Positions 52,578 to 63,676 of a DNA stretch of 64,000 nt are shown here, one piece after another. The stretch's first letter is position 1. Each line of letters opens with the position of its first letter. A model generated the notes under the pieces. The model ran no database searches. It saw only the letters and a program-made list of their open reading frames with translations, and was not told the DNA's origin. The stretch is from Streptococcus mitis. GTDB taxonomy: Bacteria; Bacillota; Bacilli; Lactobacillales; Streptococcaceae. Position numbers and translations under genes: made by a program. The DNA lies in contig NZ_CP047883.1 in NCBI RefSeq assembly GCF_013305725.1, positions 1,095,001 to 1,159,000 of the forward strand, written 5' to 3'.

Positions 52578-52952
52578 TTTGAGATTTTCCTTTCTAAAAA
52601 AGCATTTTGACTATTATAGCATAAAGTAAGAAAGCAAAGCCAATTTATTCCATCTATTTGATATACAATAATCACAACAAAATGATACAAGTATACTTAC
52701 AAATCACTCTTCTAGCCTTTTGACAACCCAAATCTTTCAGAATAGAACAATCCTAACTATCGAATGCTCTCTTTTCATAAATATCCATGCAACTCTAGAC
52801 CTAAAATTCCTATAAACTAAATGTTTTCGCACTATTCTAAGCCATTGATTGCCTTAAATTTTAATTTTTGAAAAATTCTAAAGCTAGAATAGTCCTATCA
52901 CAATCAGTTTTGAATGATTAATAATTTAGAAACACTATAGCCTTACTCCTTT
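52578..52952. other. Gene-free border between core genome and defence operon
   Basis: 375 bp of AT-rich DNA without a credible gene. It holds the phosphatase promoter at its left part. No clean terminator or direct repeat marking the island border is visible. Confidence 0.5.
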
Positions 52953-54704
52953 CTATTCTTTAGTTTGACACCTCATATTTTCTACAGCTTCAATAATTGC
53001 AGCATTGTCTGCCTTGCTATTTTCCCACTCTATCCAGAAATTTTTAGTTGCACTAATAGGTTTTAATTGTGGTGTTTTTAATCTAATTCGACTTGGCAAT
53101 AATATTGCATCACCAACTGCTATTGCTTCTCCTACATCTAATAGAGGTAGTTGATCTAAAATACCTTTTAAAGCATCTGGAAGTAAATTTCTTATTACAG
53201 ATTTATCTCTGTCATTCGATAGTCGTAGTACCAAAAAATTATTACATTGGCTTAAAATTGTTTTACTTACATCGGAAGGTCTCTGACTAATAACAACTAA
53301 AGATATTCCATATTTTCTACCTTCTTTTGCAATTCTCTCAAAATTTCCTAGTGCTTGTTTTTGAACACTATCAGCATCCTCTTGTATTGGAAGATATAAA
53401 TGAGCTTCATCGCACAAAATAGCGAACGGAGTTCTTTTTTCTTCATTCATCCAAATTTGCACATCAAACAGTAATCTTGAAATGATTCCAGTAACTATAG
53501 GCAAAACATCGGAAGGCACTTCTGAAAAGTCAATAATTTTTATACCTTTTCTTTCGTCATCTGCACCAATCATCTTACACAATAACTTGGATAGCCAATC
53601 ATAATTTAATGTATTATTATTTGGCTGAAACAAAAATCCATATCGTTTATCCGTAATCTTTGTCTCTAGTCTAGAAATAAAACGTGTTAACTTACCTTCC
53701 CAATCGCCTTTTACTGGTTGCCCTTTTGCACCAATCCCTTTTTGAGTATCATCTTTCTTCAATTCTACAATCAAGTCTTTAATATCAAAAGGGATCGGAG
53801 AATCGACTGTAAATGTACTTAAAACTTTAGTTTTATTTAATTTTCTCAAAGAATCTTCTTTCAAACTTCTTACATGAAATGTAAATCTAGAAGCTTGATT
53901 AGGAGCATTACTATCAGATCTGTCTAACACCATAGATAGCATTTCATCTCTATTTAATAACCAGTATGGCAAGAAAATATATTTTTCATCGTCATTTTCT
54001 AGATCTCCTGGTCCAGCAATTTTATAATAGTCAGCATATTTTCTCTCTGTATCACATAATGACTTATATTCACCATGCATATCAAGAACAATAATATTAG
54101 GATTATTAAGTTTGCTGGCTTCCTCTATCAAATTTGCAACACACCAACTTTTACCTGAACCTGTACTTCCCAAAATAGAGGCATGTCTTTGAAAAAATTT
54201 ATCGCCGTCTAAAATTGCAGTAGCATTGTCATCAATTGCAAATTTTCCTATAAGCAATTGTTTATCCAAAGAAACATCATCACTAATAATATTCATAAAT
54301 AATTTTAAGTTATTACCATTAATCGAATAACAATGATGTGTAATTTGTGGGAAAGTATCAATTCCTCTTTTGAAACAATTTTTAGTATCGCCGTCAACCG
54401 TTTTGTATGTCCCAATTAACGAAACTTGGATTACATCTGATGAAATGTAGGCTTCTTCTTCAAAGTTTTCATTATATTCATCAGTTAAATCTTCTAATTC
54501 CATCAATTCATTTGCTTTTCGTCTTACTTTATCTATAATACCAATCGTAAACTCAAAGGATCTTGTGGTTTGAATAGCAACAATACTACCAACATTTAAT
54601 AATGATATTTTCTCATTATCTTCCACTTCAATTAAAACCTGATTAGTATCCACATATATAACAGAACCTATTGTATCATTTTCTTGAAATACTAACTTAT
54701 CCAT
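52953..54704 (-). CDS. HerA-type ATPase of a SIR2-HerA defence system, 583 aa
   Basis: The start is the ATG at 54,704, preceded by AGGAGG; its first base coincides with the SIR2 stop (TGATG). An N-terminal HAS-barrel-like region (about residues 1-130) precedes the FtsK/HerA ATPase: Walker A GSTGSGKS (about 180-187), VLDMHGEY (about 207), Walker B FAILCDEAHLYLP (about 428-440) and arginine-finger region VISQRPSDVSKTILSQC. HerA proteins form hexameric rings on DNA. Paired with SIR2 they constitute an anti-phage system that depletes NAD or degrades DNA. Confidence 0.85.
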   Translation of the reverse strand: MDKLVFQENDTIGSVIYVDTNQVLIEVEDNEKISLLNVGSIVAIQTTRSFEFTIGIIDKVRRKANELMELEDLTDEYNENFEEEAYISSDVIQVSLIGTYKTVDGDTKNCFKRGIDTFPQITHHCYSINGNNLKLFMNIISDDVSLDKQLLIGKFAIDDNATAILDGDKFFQRHASILGSTGSGKSWCVANLIEEASKLNNPNIIVLDMHGEYKSLCDTERKYADYYKIAGPGDLENDDEKYIFLPYWLLNRDEMLSMVLDRSDSNAPNQASRFTFHVRSLKEDSLRKLNKTKVLSTFTVDSPIPFDIKDLIVELKKDDTQKGIGAKGQPVKGDWEGKLTRFISRLETKITDKRYGFLFQPNNNTLNYDWLSKLLCKMIGADDERKGIKIIDFSEVPSDVLPIVTGIISRLLFDVQIWMNEEKRTPFAILCDEAHLYLPIQEDADSVQKQALGNFERIAKEGRKYGISLVVISQRPSDVSKTILSQCNNFLVLRLSNDRDKSVIRNLLPDALKGILDQLPLLDVGEAIAVGDAILLPSRIRLKTPQLKPISATKNFWIEWENSKADNAAIIEAVENMRCQTKE

Positions 54705-55744
54705 CAAAACACCTCCTTAATCAATTCAGCTATATCCCATATTTTTTTATCTTTAATTTCATATATTTGTTTTTCAAAGTAAATTTTTGTTCCACAACTC
54801 TTATCATTTTTTTTCATCTCTTCTATAGCTATAGTATTTGGCGAATTATCAACAATTTTTTTCGCATTACCATATAAGGTTCTAGTTACAATTAGTTTAG
54901 GTTTAGAAATATTTTCTGGTTTATTTAAATGAGTTTCCAAATGGTTATCATTAAAACCATATCCAATAAAAATTAACCTTTTTGCATTATCCATCTCCTG
55001 CCCCATTTTTCTAATATGATAATCAAAAGGCTCTTCATATCCTTTTTCATATTTATTAGAACCTGGGGTAATTATGCAAGGAGTACCACAATTTACATGA
55101 TTTATCTTATTAAGTTTTCCATCGATGAGTTTCCAATTAATTGATCCATGTGGTTTATATATTTTTATATGTGTCTTGTAATGATTCATAGGTTTCTTAC
55201 CTATTTTTATCCCTTTAAGCATTTCTTTTTCAGCGTTTTCAGGTGAATATTTAGAGATGATTTTCCCATAGTATGAATCTGAATATACCAATCCTTTGAT
55301 TTCACAAGCATACTCTATTAACAAATCATAATTAGTTGTTATTACAACCAAATTATACAAATCAACATTAAAGCATGATAAATACTCAGAAAATTTTAAT
55401 GTTCTACTTTTTTCTATAATTTCTTTAAAAATAAATATATCTTCACTGGAAATAAGTTCATATGCACTTTCAATAATTGCTTTTTCAATGTTATTTGTCG
55501 CTTTATTTTGTTGTAGTGTCGATTCTAAATCTATTCCATTATTTAAGGTTTCCTCTATGTTTCTCCAACACTCCATATCTTCGTTACTTAGCTTATTAGG
55601 AACATCTTCCATCAGCTTTTCAGATAGTGCTTTCATTCCTGAAATACCTTCAGCACAAGATAGTCCAGAACCTACTATTGTTACAGTTCCTTGGTCAAAG
55701 AAACTTTGGATGTTTTTCTTTAGATTATCCATATCTATATCCAT
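54704..55744 (-). CDS. SIR2-domain protein (NAD-consuming effector), 346 aa
   Basis: N-terminal SIR2 Rossmann pattern: FFDQGTVTIVGSGLSCAEG (about residues 14-32; GSG-S), VVITTNYDLLIEYA (about 133-146; the TTNYD motif), KPHGSINW (about 197-204; catalytic His) and IFIGYGFNDNHL (about 258-269; GYG-nD). This is the SIR2_2 type used by prokaryotic defence as NAD+ hydrolase. It directly precedes herA with a one-base overlap. The start has AAAGGAG about 7 bp before it. Confidence 0.85.
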   Translation of the reverse strand: MDIDMDNLKKNIQSFFDQGTVTIVGSGLSCAEGISGMKALSEKLMEDVPNKLSNEDMECWRNIEETLNNGIDLESTLQQNKATNNIEKAIIESAYELISSEDIFIFKEIIEKSRTLKFSEYLSCFNVDLYNLVVITTNYDLLIEYACEIKGLVYSDSYYGKIISKYSPENAEKEMLKGIKIGKKPMNHYKTHIKIYKPHGSINWKLIDGKLNKINHVNCGTPCIITPGSNKYEKGYEEPFDYHIRKMGQEMDNAKRLIFIGYGFNDNHLETHLNKPENISKPKLIVTRTLYGNAKKIVDNSPNTIAIEEMKKNDKSCGTKIYFEKQIYEIKDKKIWDIAELIKEVF

Positions 55745-55770
55745 CTTCTTACTCCTTTAAGTAAAATATA

Positions 55771-57363
55771 TCACTCCACTCTATTCCTCCTTAGACTATT
55801 CCATACATCATATATTTCATTAATTTCAGATTTATCGAACCCTGATAATGGTTGAATTAAATTATCCACCCATTTTACAATTTCTGTGAACTCATGATTT
55901 TCTCTAAGTTTTTCATCTATTTTTTTTGAGATTTCAATATAATCTAAACCATTATTAATTTTAGGTAATCTAATATTTTTTAAATCACCTGGCAGTATTT
56001 CTAAAGCTCCCCCACCAAAAACTCTTCCTTCTAGTTCAAAAGATAGAAGTGATACTGATGAATAAAATAATACCAATGCTTTTGCAACATCAATTCCTTC
56101 ATTAAATCTGATTCTGTGAAAAGTATCTGTACTCGTAGCTTTAATTTCATTTTTGACTATCTTCGGAAAATTCCCCATCCTTCTAAGTAAAAATGCATCT
56201 GGAGTCCATATAGATGGAACTTCGTACCATTTATCCCTTAAACCTAATTTATATCCTTTATGTTCGTCTCTACTTTCTACTTCCTTTATATATTTTTGGG
56301 CACCTCTATTTAATTTCTTATTATTGAAATCTAATAGCCAAACTTTTCTACCATTTAAACTATTATTCGAAATATCATTTTCTGTATAAAACAATCCAAC
56401 GACATCTAAACTTCTCCCTACCAAAGGAACTTTATAATCATCTAGGCTATACTTATTAACCGTCTCATTATTCACAACAAAGACTTTATTATTTCCAGTA
56501 GTAATACCTACTTCAATGGTACTAATATCTTTGATTGAGGTAGTCTCATTAATAAATTTATCTTCATAGAATTTCATAAAGTTTTTTCTTAACAAAAATT
56601 TTCTCCATTTGTCACTATTGTCAAAATCATAATATTCAAATGGAATAGAATAGATTTTATTAGATAATTGAGACATATCTTTTACACTAATATTCCTTAT
56701 TAATGTTTTTTTACTTTCCATATCTCTTTTTATTCCAAAAATAAGTACAACATCCTGTTGTATTCCAGAAAACACAATGTTATCAAAACAAATAATAGTT
56801 ACTTCTTTTAGTTCCTTGAAAATAAACTTTCTAAGCTCCTTAGCATAAGACACTTGCAAAAGATCCGTTGGCAGAACAAATGCAAATTTCCCACCCAAAC
56901 TTAATAATTCAATGCTTGCTACTGTAAAAGCAACCCATGAATTTATCAATTTATTAGGTTTCATGCCATTGCGTTTTAATATATCACTTTGATAATTTCT
57001 CTGTTCTTCTGATAAAAATTGATATCTAATATACGGAGGATTTCCTATTACAGCATCATATTTGATTCCTATATCTTTTATCTCTTCGTAAAAATTATAA
57101 AAATCATCATTTATAACCTTTGTATTATCAATAGCTTTAATTTTTTCACATTCCAAAGGATCGATTTCAACCGCTATAACATTTGCTTTATCAGCAAGTT
57201 CAACTATCTGTTTTACAAATCTACCATCTCCCGCGGATGGTTCTAATACATTAAAAATTTGTTGTTTATCCGTAATCCAGCTTGTAAGGAAATTAACAAT
57301 TTCAAAAGGTGTATAGAAAACGCCGTTTAATTTTTCTTCTGTTTGCTTACTTTTAACATTCAT
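55771..57363 (-). CDS. N6-adenine DNA methyltransferase (M.Eco57I-like), 530 aa
   Basis: SAM-binding motif I VLEPSAGDGRFVKQI (about residues 40-54), a second SAM contact AVEIDPLEC (about 66-74) and catalytic motif IV VIGNPPYIRYQFL (about 103-115) are clear; motif order is gamma class. The C-terminal 200 residues form a target-recognition domain. It overlaps the large restriction-methyltransferase gene by 11 bp, as the companion methylase of Eco57I-type systems. It probably protects host DNA at the same recognition site. Confidence 0.88.
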   Translation of the reverse strand: MNVKSKQTEEKLNGVFYTPFEIVNFLTSWITDKQQIFNVLEPSAGDGRFVKQIVELADKANVIAVEIDPLECEKIKAIDNTKVINDDFYNFYEEIKDIGIKYDAVIGNPPYIRYQFLSEEQRNYQSDILKRNGMKPNKLINSWVAFTVASIELLSLGGKFAFVLPTDLLQVSYAKELRKFIFKELKEVTIICFDNIVFSGIQQDVVLIFGIKRDMESKKTLIRNISVKDMSQLSNKIYSIPFEYYDFDNSDKWRKFLLRKNFMKFYEDKFINETTSIKDISTIEVGITTGNNKVFVVNNETVNKYSLDDYKVPLVGRSLDVVGLFYTENDISNNSLNGRKVWLLDFNNKKLNRGAQKYIKEVESRDEHKGYKLGLRDKWYEVPSIWTPDAFLLRRMGNFPKIVKNEIKATSTDTFHRIRFNEGIDVAKALVLFYSSVSLLSFELEGRVFGGGALEILPGDLKNIRLPKINNGLDYIEISKKIDEKLRENHEFTEIVKWVDNLIQPLSGFDKSEINEIYDVWNSLRRNRVE

Positions 57364-60316
57364 TATTTTCTTGCACCTTTAATTCTATTAATTCGTCTAT
57401 TTGAGTATTTATTTTTGATATTATATTTTCTTTAATTCTTAAATTAAGTTCTTTTTTCCTTGAATCAGTCTCATTTTCTATATCTTCGTTTGTAGTATTA
57501 ATACTCTTTACCAATTCAGTAATTCTATCAAAAGCTTTATATTCATATTCATTTTCAAAATCAATTGGTAGAAGCGGTATATCCTTGTACATATTTGTTC
57601 CGTGAGTGTAAAAACCTCCTTCAAAATCACTGCCAATAGTTTTAAAAATTTCATCTGTAAACCAGTGACTAAGCCAAGCTTGAATATATTCCAAGTTGTA
57701 TTTCGAATTCTCTTTCAAATACAATCCTATATAACCTGCTGTACCTCCTGATGAATATGCAATATTATTCCTATCTATATTAAAGTTTGGCTCTTTAGAA
57801 AGCACTCCAACAATTATTTTTTCTTTATCAACTTCTCGTAAGGCTTGAGAGCGACCATACTGATACCATTCAAAATCACCTTCATTTCCTCTTACATCTC
57901 GCTTACCTCCTAAACTTTTAGGAAATAATTTATCTTTAAAATAGTGCAGATATCTCCATGTATTTGGATAATTTTCTTTCATCTCTTTTTCATGTATGAT
58001 TTTTCCATTAATATATGGGAAAATCACATAGTTTGTTGATTTTAGATTTTGGTATGACTTATTTTCCCCATCACTTTTACTTGGCAAATAATATTCTCTC
58101 AATAGTTCTATCTCTGCTTTAAATTCCTGTCCATCTTTTATAAATGTGACTACACCATTTTCATTTGAAACTATCGTATTTTTGGGTATTTTATAAACAT
58201 CATTTTTGCTAGTTTGTATACCGTTAGTAGGTATTATTTCTTCCTCAATACAAGGAAATTTTTCTTTTGCATATTCATACTTATTAAGAATTGTACTATC
58301 ATCTGTTAAAAACCAATGTGAAATATCTAATTTTGAAACATCAAAAATTAATCCTTTTTTGTTGTTATAAATATCTTCTGGCGATGAAACTTTCGTATAT
58401 TCAAAAGAATTTCCATAATTTTTTTCTAATTTTAAAACACACACATAGTTAATAACACCTTTAAACAATTGTTTACTTCCAAAATCAAAAATTTTAGATA
58501 TACACTTCTCCTTTAAAAGAAAATCTCTTAATTTCAATGCAGATGCAACATTAAAAAATTTGTTTGGAACTATAAGTACACCTTGTCCATCTTCATTCAA
58601 TAGGTTTACTATTCTCTCGATGAACAAAAAATATTTATCATACTGTTTATATGCACTTTCATATTTCACTTCATATGCTGATATCTCTTCTTTTGGAGTT
58701 GAATTAATAATATCTTCTTTCTTCAAATATGGAGGATTACCAATAATAATATCAAACTGCATCTGCCTTTCATCTTCACTTCTCATGGGCATAATCTCAT
58801 ACAAATCATCTTTATTTACAGATACTATATCTATATCAGCATCACTGACTAGCGAATTCGCACATACAATTGTTTTAGTAAGTGAGGGCAATATTGGTGA
58901 AATATCCTCTATTCGTTCCCTATCTTCATTGGATAATAATCTTAATAATAGAGAGAAACGTGTAAGTTGAACTGCTTGATTATTTATATCAAATCCTAAT
59001 AACACCTTTTCTATCAACGATCGTTTAACAGCAAACGGCACCACTTTTTCATCAATAAATTCGCTATTTTTATCCGCATATAAATCTACTAAATGTCTTT
59101 CCAGAAAATTATAAATCTCAATCAAAAAAATCCCAGATCCAACAGCGATATCAATTATTCTTAATTCCAGTATTTCTTCAACCGATTTTCCAATAATTTT
59201 ATCAGATAAAGCCTGTTTCACCATTGATACCGCTATTTCATCAGGTGTAGATATTACAGATTTAATTTTTGCACTTTTTGTTTTCTCTAATGTCGCTATT
59301 CCATCATTAATTACAATTTCCTGTTGCAAAAAATTTTCATATATTTTGCTTAAAATCGATAAATCAATTACAGAAAAATCATAAGACACATTAGGAAAAT
59401 ATAAATTCTCTACTATACTACTCAAAACATTTTCGCTCAGATCTGTGATTATACTAGAGTTTCTAAATAATTCCGAATTATATTTTTTATCTAATGTTTT
59501 GAAATAATCTTTATAGCTTCTATGACTTAATATTTCATTTTTTAAGCTATAATGATTTTCAAATCTATTATCTTCTGCAAATCTCAAAAACACTAATTGA
59601 TTCAAAAATGTCTGTATACATTCATTAACATTCCCATATGAATTTATATTGCATCCAGAACTTAATAAATCATTTGCAATCAAAACTCGCCAACCATTCA
59701 ACTGATCTAGAAAAACTTTATCTAAAGACATTTTAGTTGCATCTTCTGGTCGTACAGACTCTATCCATTTATTAAATGTCCCGTTAAAAAGACTCTCTCT
59801 TGAGAGTAAGCTATATATTTCTTCAAATTTTTCTTCATACTCAGAATAATGATAAAGTTTATATCTATACTTACTAGCAGCATCAGATTCTCTGGGCATT
59901 TCATAAGTTAAATATATTGCTAAATATTCAAAATTTGTAAGTAACGAAATATCATGTCCAGCATTCCATCCGTATCTTCTAGCTTGTAAAGCTGGAGCTT
60001 CTTCTAAAATGATATCAACACTAACTTTTTTTGCTTCGACATAGAATTTGCTCATTCCATTCATTCTAATTGTATAGTCTGGTCTATCTTTACTGTTGAC
60101 TGTAGAATATTCTTCTGCTACAACTTCTCGTTCCTTAAATGATAATCCATCGGGATTAGAAATATCCCAACCCAATAACCTTAAAAAAACATCTATATAT
60201 TGTTGCCTAGTCATCTGCTCATTAAAATTATTTTTTTGATTTTTATAGTATGGCAAATTTTCAGAAAAAACATTCACAAGTCTATTTAACTTCTGCTTTT
60301 TCATTTCTAAATTCAT
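57353..60316 (-). CDS. Eco57I-like bifunctional restriction-methyltransferase (type IIG), 987 aa
   Basis: The start MNLEMKKQKLN at 60,316 follows GGAGG. The N-terminus has a PD-(D/E)xK-type nuclease site: RPDYTIRMNGMSKFYVEAKK (about residues 77-96, Asp and Glu-x-Lys). A helical connector leads to the methyltransferase: IDIAVGSGIFLIEIYNF (motif I, about 385-401) and IIGNPPYLKKED (motif IV, about 527-538), then a long recognition domain. Length matches Eco57I (about 1000 aa). All key residues are present, so it is probably active. Confidence 0.87.
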   Translation of the reverse strand: MNLEMKKQKLNRLVNVFSENLPYYKNQKNNFNEQMTRQQYIDVFLRLLGWDISNPDGLSFKEREVVAEEYSTVNSKDRPDYTIRMNGMSKFYVEAKKVSVDIILEEAPALQARRYGWNAGHDISLLTNFEYLAIYLTYEMPRESDAASKYRYKLYHYSEYEEKFEEIYSLLSRESLFNGTFNKWIESVRPEDATKMSLDKVFLDQLNGWRVLIANDLLSSGCNINSYGNVNECIQTFLNQLVFLRFAEDNRFENHYSLKNEILSHRSYKDYFKTLDKKYNSELFRNSSIITDLSENVLSSIVENLYFPNVSYDFSVIDLSILSKIYENFLQQEIVINDGIATLEKTKSAKIKSVISTPDEIAVSMVKQALSDKIIGKSVEEILELRIIDIAVGSGIFLIEIYNFLERHLVDLYADKNSEFIDEKVVPFAVKRSLIEKVLLGFDINNQAVQLTRFSLLLRLLSNEDRERIEDISPILPSLTKTIVCANSLVSDADIDIVSVNKDDLYEIMPMRSEDERQMQFDIIIGNPPYLKKEDIINSTPKEEISAYEVKYESAYKQYDKYFLFIERIVNLLNEDGQGVLIVPNKFFNVASALKLRDFLLKEKCISKIFDFGSKQLFKGVINYVCVLKLEKNYGNSFEYTKVSSPEDIYNNKKGLIFDVSKLDISHWFLTDDSTILNKYEYAKEKFPCIEEEIIPTNGIQTSKNDVYKIPKNTIVSNENGVVTFIKDGQEFKAEIELLREYYLPSKSDGENKSYQNLKSTNYVIFPYINGKIIHEKEMKENYPNTWRYLHYFKDKLFPKSLGGKRDVRGNEGDFEWYQYGRSQALREVDKEKIIVGVLSKEPNFNIDRNNIAYSSGGTAGYIGLYLKENSKYNLEYIQAWLSHWFTDEIFKTIGSDFEGGFYTHGTNMYKDIPLLPIDFENEYEYKAFDRITELVKSINTTNEDIENETDSRKKELNLRIKENIISKINTQIDELIELKVQENNEC

Positions 60317-60317
60317 A

Positions 60318-60524
60318 TTATTCCTCCACGCATTCGACAATTTCCGAAATATCACACTCTAAGACATTGCATATCCTTAGCAATACATCAGTAGTGACAT
60401 TTTCGCCATTTTTTATTTTGTAGAATGTACTTTTACTTACTTTGGCTTTTTCCATAAGCTCAATATTTTTCATTTCTATATCTATTAATTTCTTAAATAA
60501 TTTTTTATAGCTTAATTTTGACAT
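60318..60524 (-). CDS. Small XRE regulator of the defence operon, 68 aa
   Basis: A Cro-type helix-turn-helix fills the protein (MKNIELMEKAKVSKSTFYKI and then VTTDVLLRICNVLECDISEI). It resembles controller (C) proteins of restriction-modification systems, which delay nuclease synthesis in a new host. It is the first gene of the operon and ends 1 bp before the restriction-methyltransferase start. A 24-bp inverted repeat overlaps its promoter, a likely autoregulatory site. Confidence 0.8.
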   Translation of the reverse strand: MSKLSYKKLFKKLIDIEMKNIELMEKAKVSKSTFYKIKNGENVTTDVLLRICNVLECDISEIVECVEE

Positions 60525-60563
60525 GAATATCCTCCAGTCTTATCCATCTTAACATCATATCGT

Positions 60564-60587
60564 TTCTATTATAGCACAATAATAGAA
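60564..60587 (-). promoter_or_regulatory. Promoter and operator of the defence operon
   Basis: Perfect inverted repeat TTCTATTAT-N6-ATAATAGAA (60,564-60,587). One arm contains the -10 TATAAT on the minus strand (60,568-60,573). The placement across the -10 suggests repression by the small XRE protein. Confidence 0.65.
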
Positions 60588-60741
60588 CTTTTAGTAGTAT
60601 TATATTCTTTTTTCTCGAACTAATTTTACAAAAAAATAATCGGTACAGTCCGAAGATCACACCGACATATTCTATCTCTCAGTTTTCTTTAAAGATTCTT
60701 TCTTCTCAATAAGTTTTGCTTTTTCTTTAGCCTTATATTTC

Positions 60742-61326
60742 TTAATCGCTCCAAGTACAGATTCTTTCTTCTTGTTCTTTCATTTGTTCCTTTGACTTTA
60801 ACAGTTTTGAAGAAAGTATCCTGACGTTGCTATGCTCCTTACCGTTATCATCAATGGAAGTTATGATTTGTCCAAAGAGCTTAACAAAATCCCCCTGCTT
60901 AAAGTCCTTCGGAATATCACTCTTTTCTCCATAAGCGGAGCAATTATGATATACCTTATTTCCCTCATCATCTTTGGATACAACGGAGAAATTTGCTACC
61001 TTAAAGGCTTCACCGTTCTTATTTTCTCTTTCAACTACATCGACTTCTCCAACGATATTTCCTACAATATTTATAAGGTTATTCTTTTCTTCCTGAACAT
61101 AAGGCATGTCTTTTATCTGTCCCTGTTCCCTTAAATCCTCAATCATATAATCAAATTCCTCATGTAGTGAATTAACGGTGTCATTGTCCATAAAAGCATC
61201 ATAGAGCTTATCCAAAGCACTTTCATCGTTGATACCTTTTTCCATGCTTATAATCGCCTTTACAAAATCCTTATGATTATCATTTACCATATCTTCAATC
61301 TGATTTCTCATTGTTTTGTAATCCAT
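60742..61326 (-). CDS. SSB-like protein of mobile-element origin, probably frameshifted, 194 aa
   Basis: The N-terminal helical half (MDYKTMRNQIEDMVNDNHKD...) leads to an OB-fold like single-stranded-DNA-binding proteins (IVGEVDVVERENKNGEAFKV, VYHNCSAYGEKS, GDFVKLFGQIITS, about residues 90-175). This hybrid is common in Tn1549-type conjugative elements. After KSKEQMKEQ the frame drifts: the +1 frame continues with KESVLGAIKKYKAKEKAKLI to a stop at 60,672, so a frameshift near 60,780 probably shortened the protein. It is isolated from any other conjugation gene here. Confidence 0.7.
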   Translation of the reverse strand: MDYKTMRNQIEDMVNDNHKDFVKAIISMEKGINDESALDKLYDAFMDNDTVNSLHEEFDYMIEDLREQGQIKDMPYVQEEKNNLINIVGNIVGEVDVVERENKNGEAFKVANFSVVSKDDEGNKVYHNCSAYGEKSDIPKDFKQGDFVKLFGQIITSIDDNGKEHSNVRILSSKLLKSKEQMKEQEERICTWSD

Positions 61327-61538
61327 ATTTTTATCTCCTTATATTATATTTAGTGCAGTTAGTTACTGCCAAAGCCTAAGTGGACTTGAAATACTATATC
61401 TGGAGGTACTCCTATTTGAAACAAGAAGTATTTTAGATAAAACTATTGACTTTTCTTATAGTTTGTCTTTCATATTGCTAGTCATTATGAGAATTTTTTA
61501 TCTTGTAATCCATGTACAAGATTTAAAGTCACAAATTT

Positions 61539-62033
61539 CTATAACTTATCCTTTAATTTCTCAACAAAGAGATAGGCTGCTGGGCAGGTCAAGGTATTCT
61601 TAATTGTCAAATGGTTGATTTGATGGATTTTTTTACGGTCTGTATGGGGAAATTCACGACAGGCCTTTGGACGAACGTCATAAATAGAACAGAGGTTATC
61701 TCCTCCTAAAAATGGGCAGGGCATGGATTTGAAAACCTTATCCCCATCTTCATCTACCTGCAGAAACTCCGCTTCAAAAGCTGGTAATTTCATCTTAAAA
61801 TACTTGGCGATTCGTGTAATATCCGCTTCTTTAAAGTCAGGCCCCAATGTCTTACAACAGTTAGCACAAGCAGTACAATCAATCTCAGCAAAAACTTCTT
61901 GGTGAATCTGCTGGGCTATTTTATCCAAATTCTTAGGTGTTTTTTTCTTTAAATTGGCTAAAACTTTACGGTGCTCCTTCTGCTTTTGCAAGGCTAGCTG
62001 ATGGTAATACTCAATATCAATTTCTTTAGACAT
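61539..62033 (-). CDS. YkgJ-type zinc/iron-chelating cysteine cluster protein, 164 aa
   Basis: Cysteine motifs CTACANCCKTLGPDF (about residues 54-68), CPFLGGDNLCSIYDVRPKAC (about 105-124) and a last CPAAYLF mark the family (former UPF0153). These clusters bind zinc or an iron-sulphur centre, and the exact reaction is unknown. Monocistronic, between the mobile remnant and eno. 61,327-61,538 upstream is gene-free, with the promoter not clearly identified. Confidence 0.88.
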   Translation of the reverse strand: MSKEIDIEYYHQLALQKQKEHRKVLANLKKKTPKNLDKIAQQIHQEVFAEIDCTACANCCKTLGPDFKEADITRIAKYFKMKLPAFEAEFLQVDEDGDKVFKSMPCPFLGGDNLCSIYDVRPKACREFPHTDRKKIHQINHLTIKNTLTCPAAYLFVEKLKDKL

Positions 62034-62104
62034 AATTTCTTTCTAACTCACGTATTTTTGTCTATTATACCATAAACACTGCCCCTTTTTTGCCCCCTGA
62101 ACAG

Positions 62105-62140
62105 AAAAAAAGCCCTTCGGATAAAATCCGAGGGGCTTCA
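62105..62140 (-). terminator. eno terminator
   Basis: On the minus strand AGCCCCTCGGAT and ATCCGAAGGGCT form a near-perfect 12-bp stem followed by TTTTTTTC. Typical strong terminator of the highly expressed enolase gene. Confidence 0.88.
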
Positions 62141-62208
62141 AACGTTGTTAAACAACGGCCGAACTTTTAAATTTCAAGGTTCGGAATAAAATCGTTCACT
62201 GAACTATT

Positions 62209-63516
<1,308 letters not shown>

Positions 63517-63551
63517 TTACTCTCCTTATGAGTTAAATTTTTTACACCTCT

Positions 63552-63580
63552 ATAATACCTTAAATACCCTCCTTTTTCAA
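63552..63580 (-). promoter_or_regulatory. eno promoter
   Basis: On the minus strand: -35 TTGAAA (63,575-63,580), 17-bp spacer, -10 TATTAT (63,552-63,557). Confidence 0.75.
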
Positions 63581-63676
63581 GAAAAAACGTTATCTTTGTG
63601 CAAATTTTCCTTAACTTTATAAAGTAATCGCTTTCTTTTGTCTGTTTTATTCTAACTTTTATGATATACTATTTTC

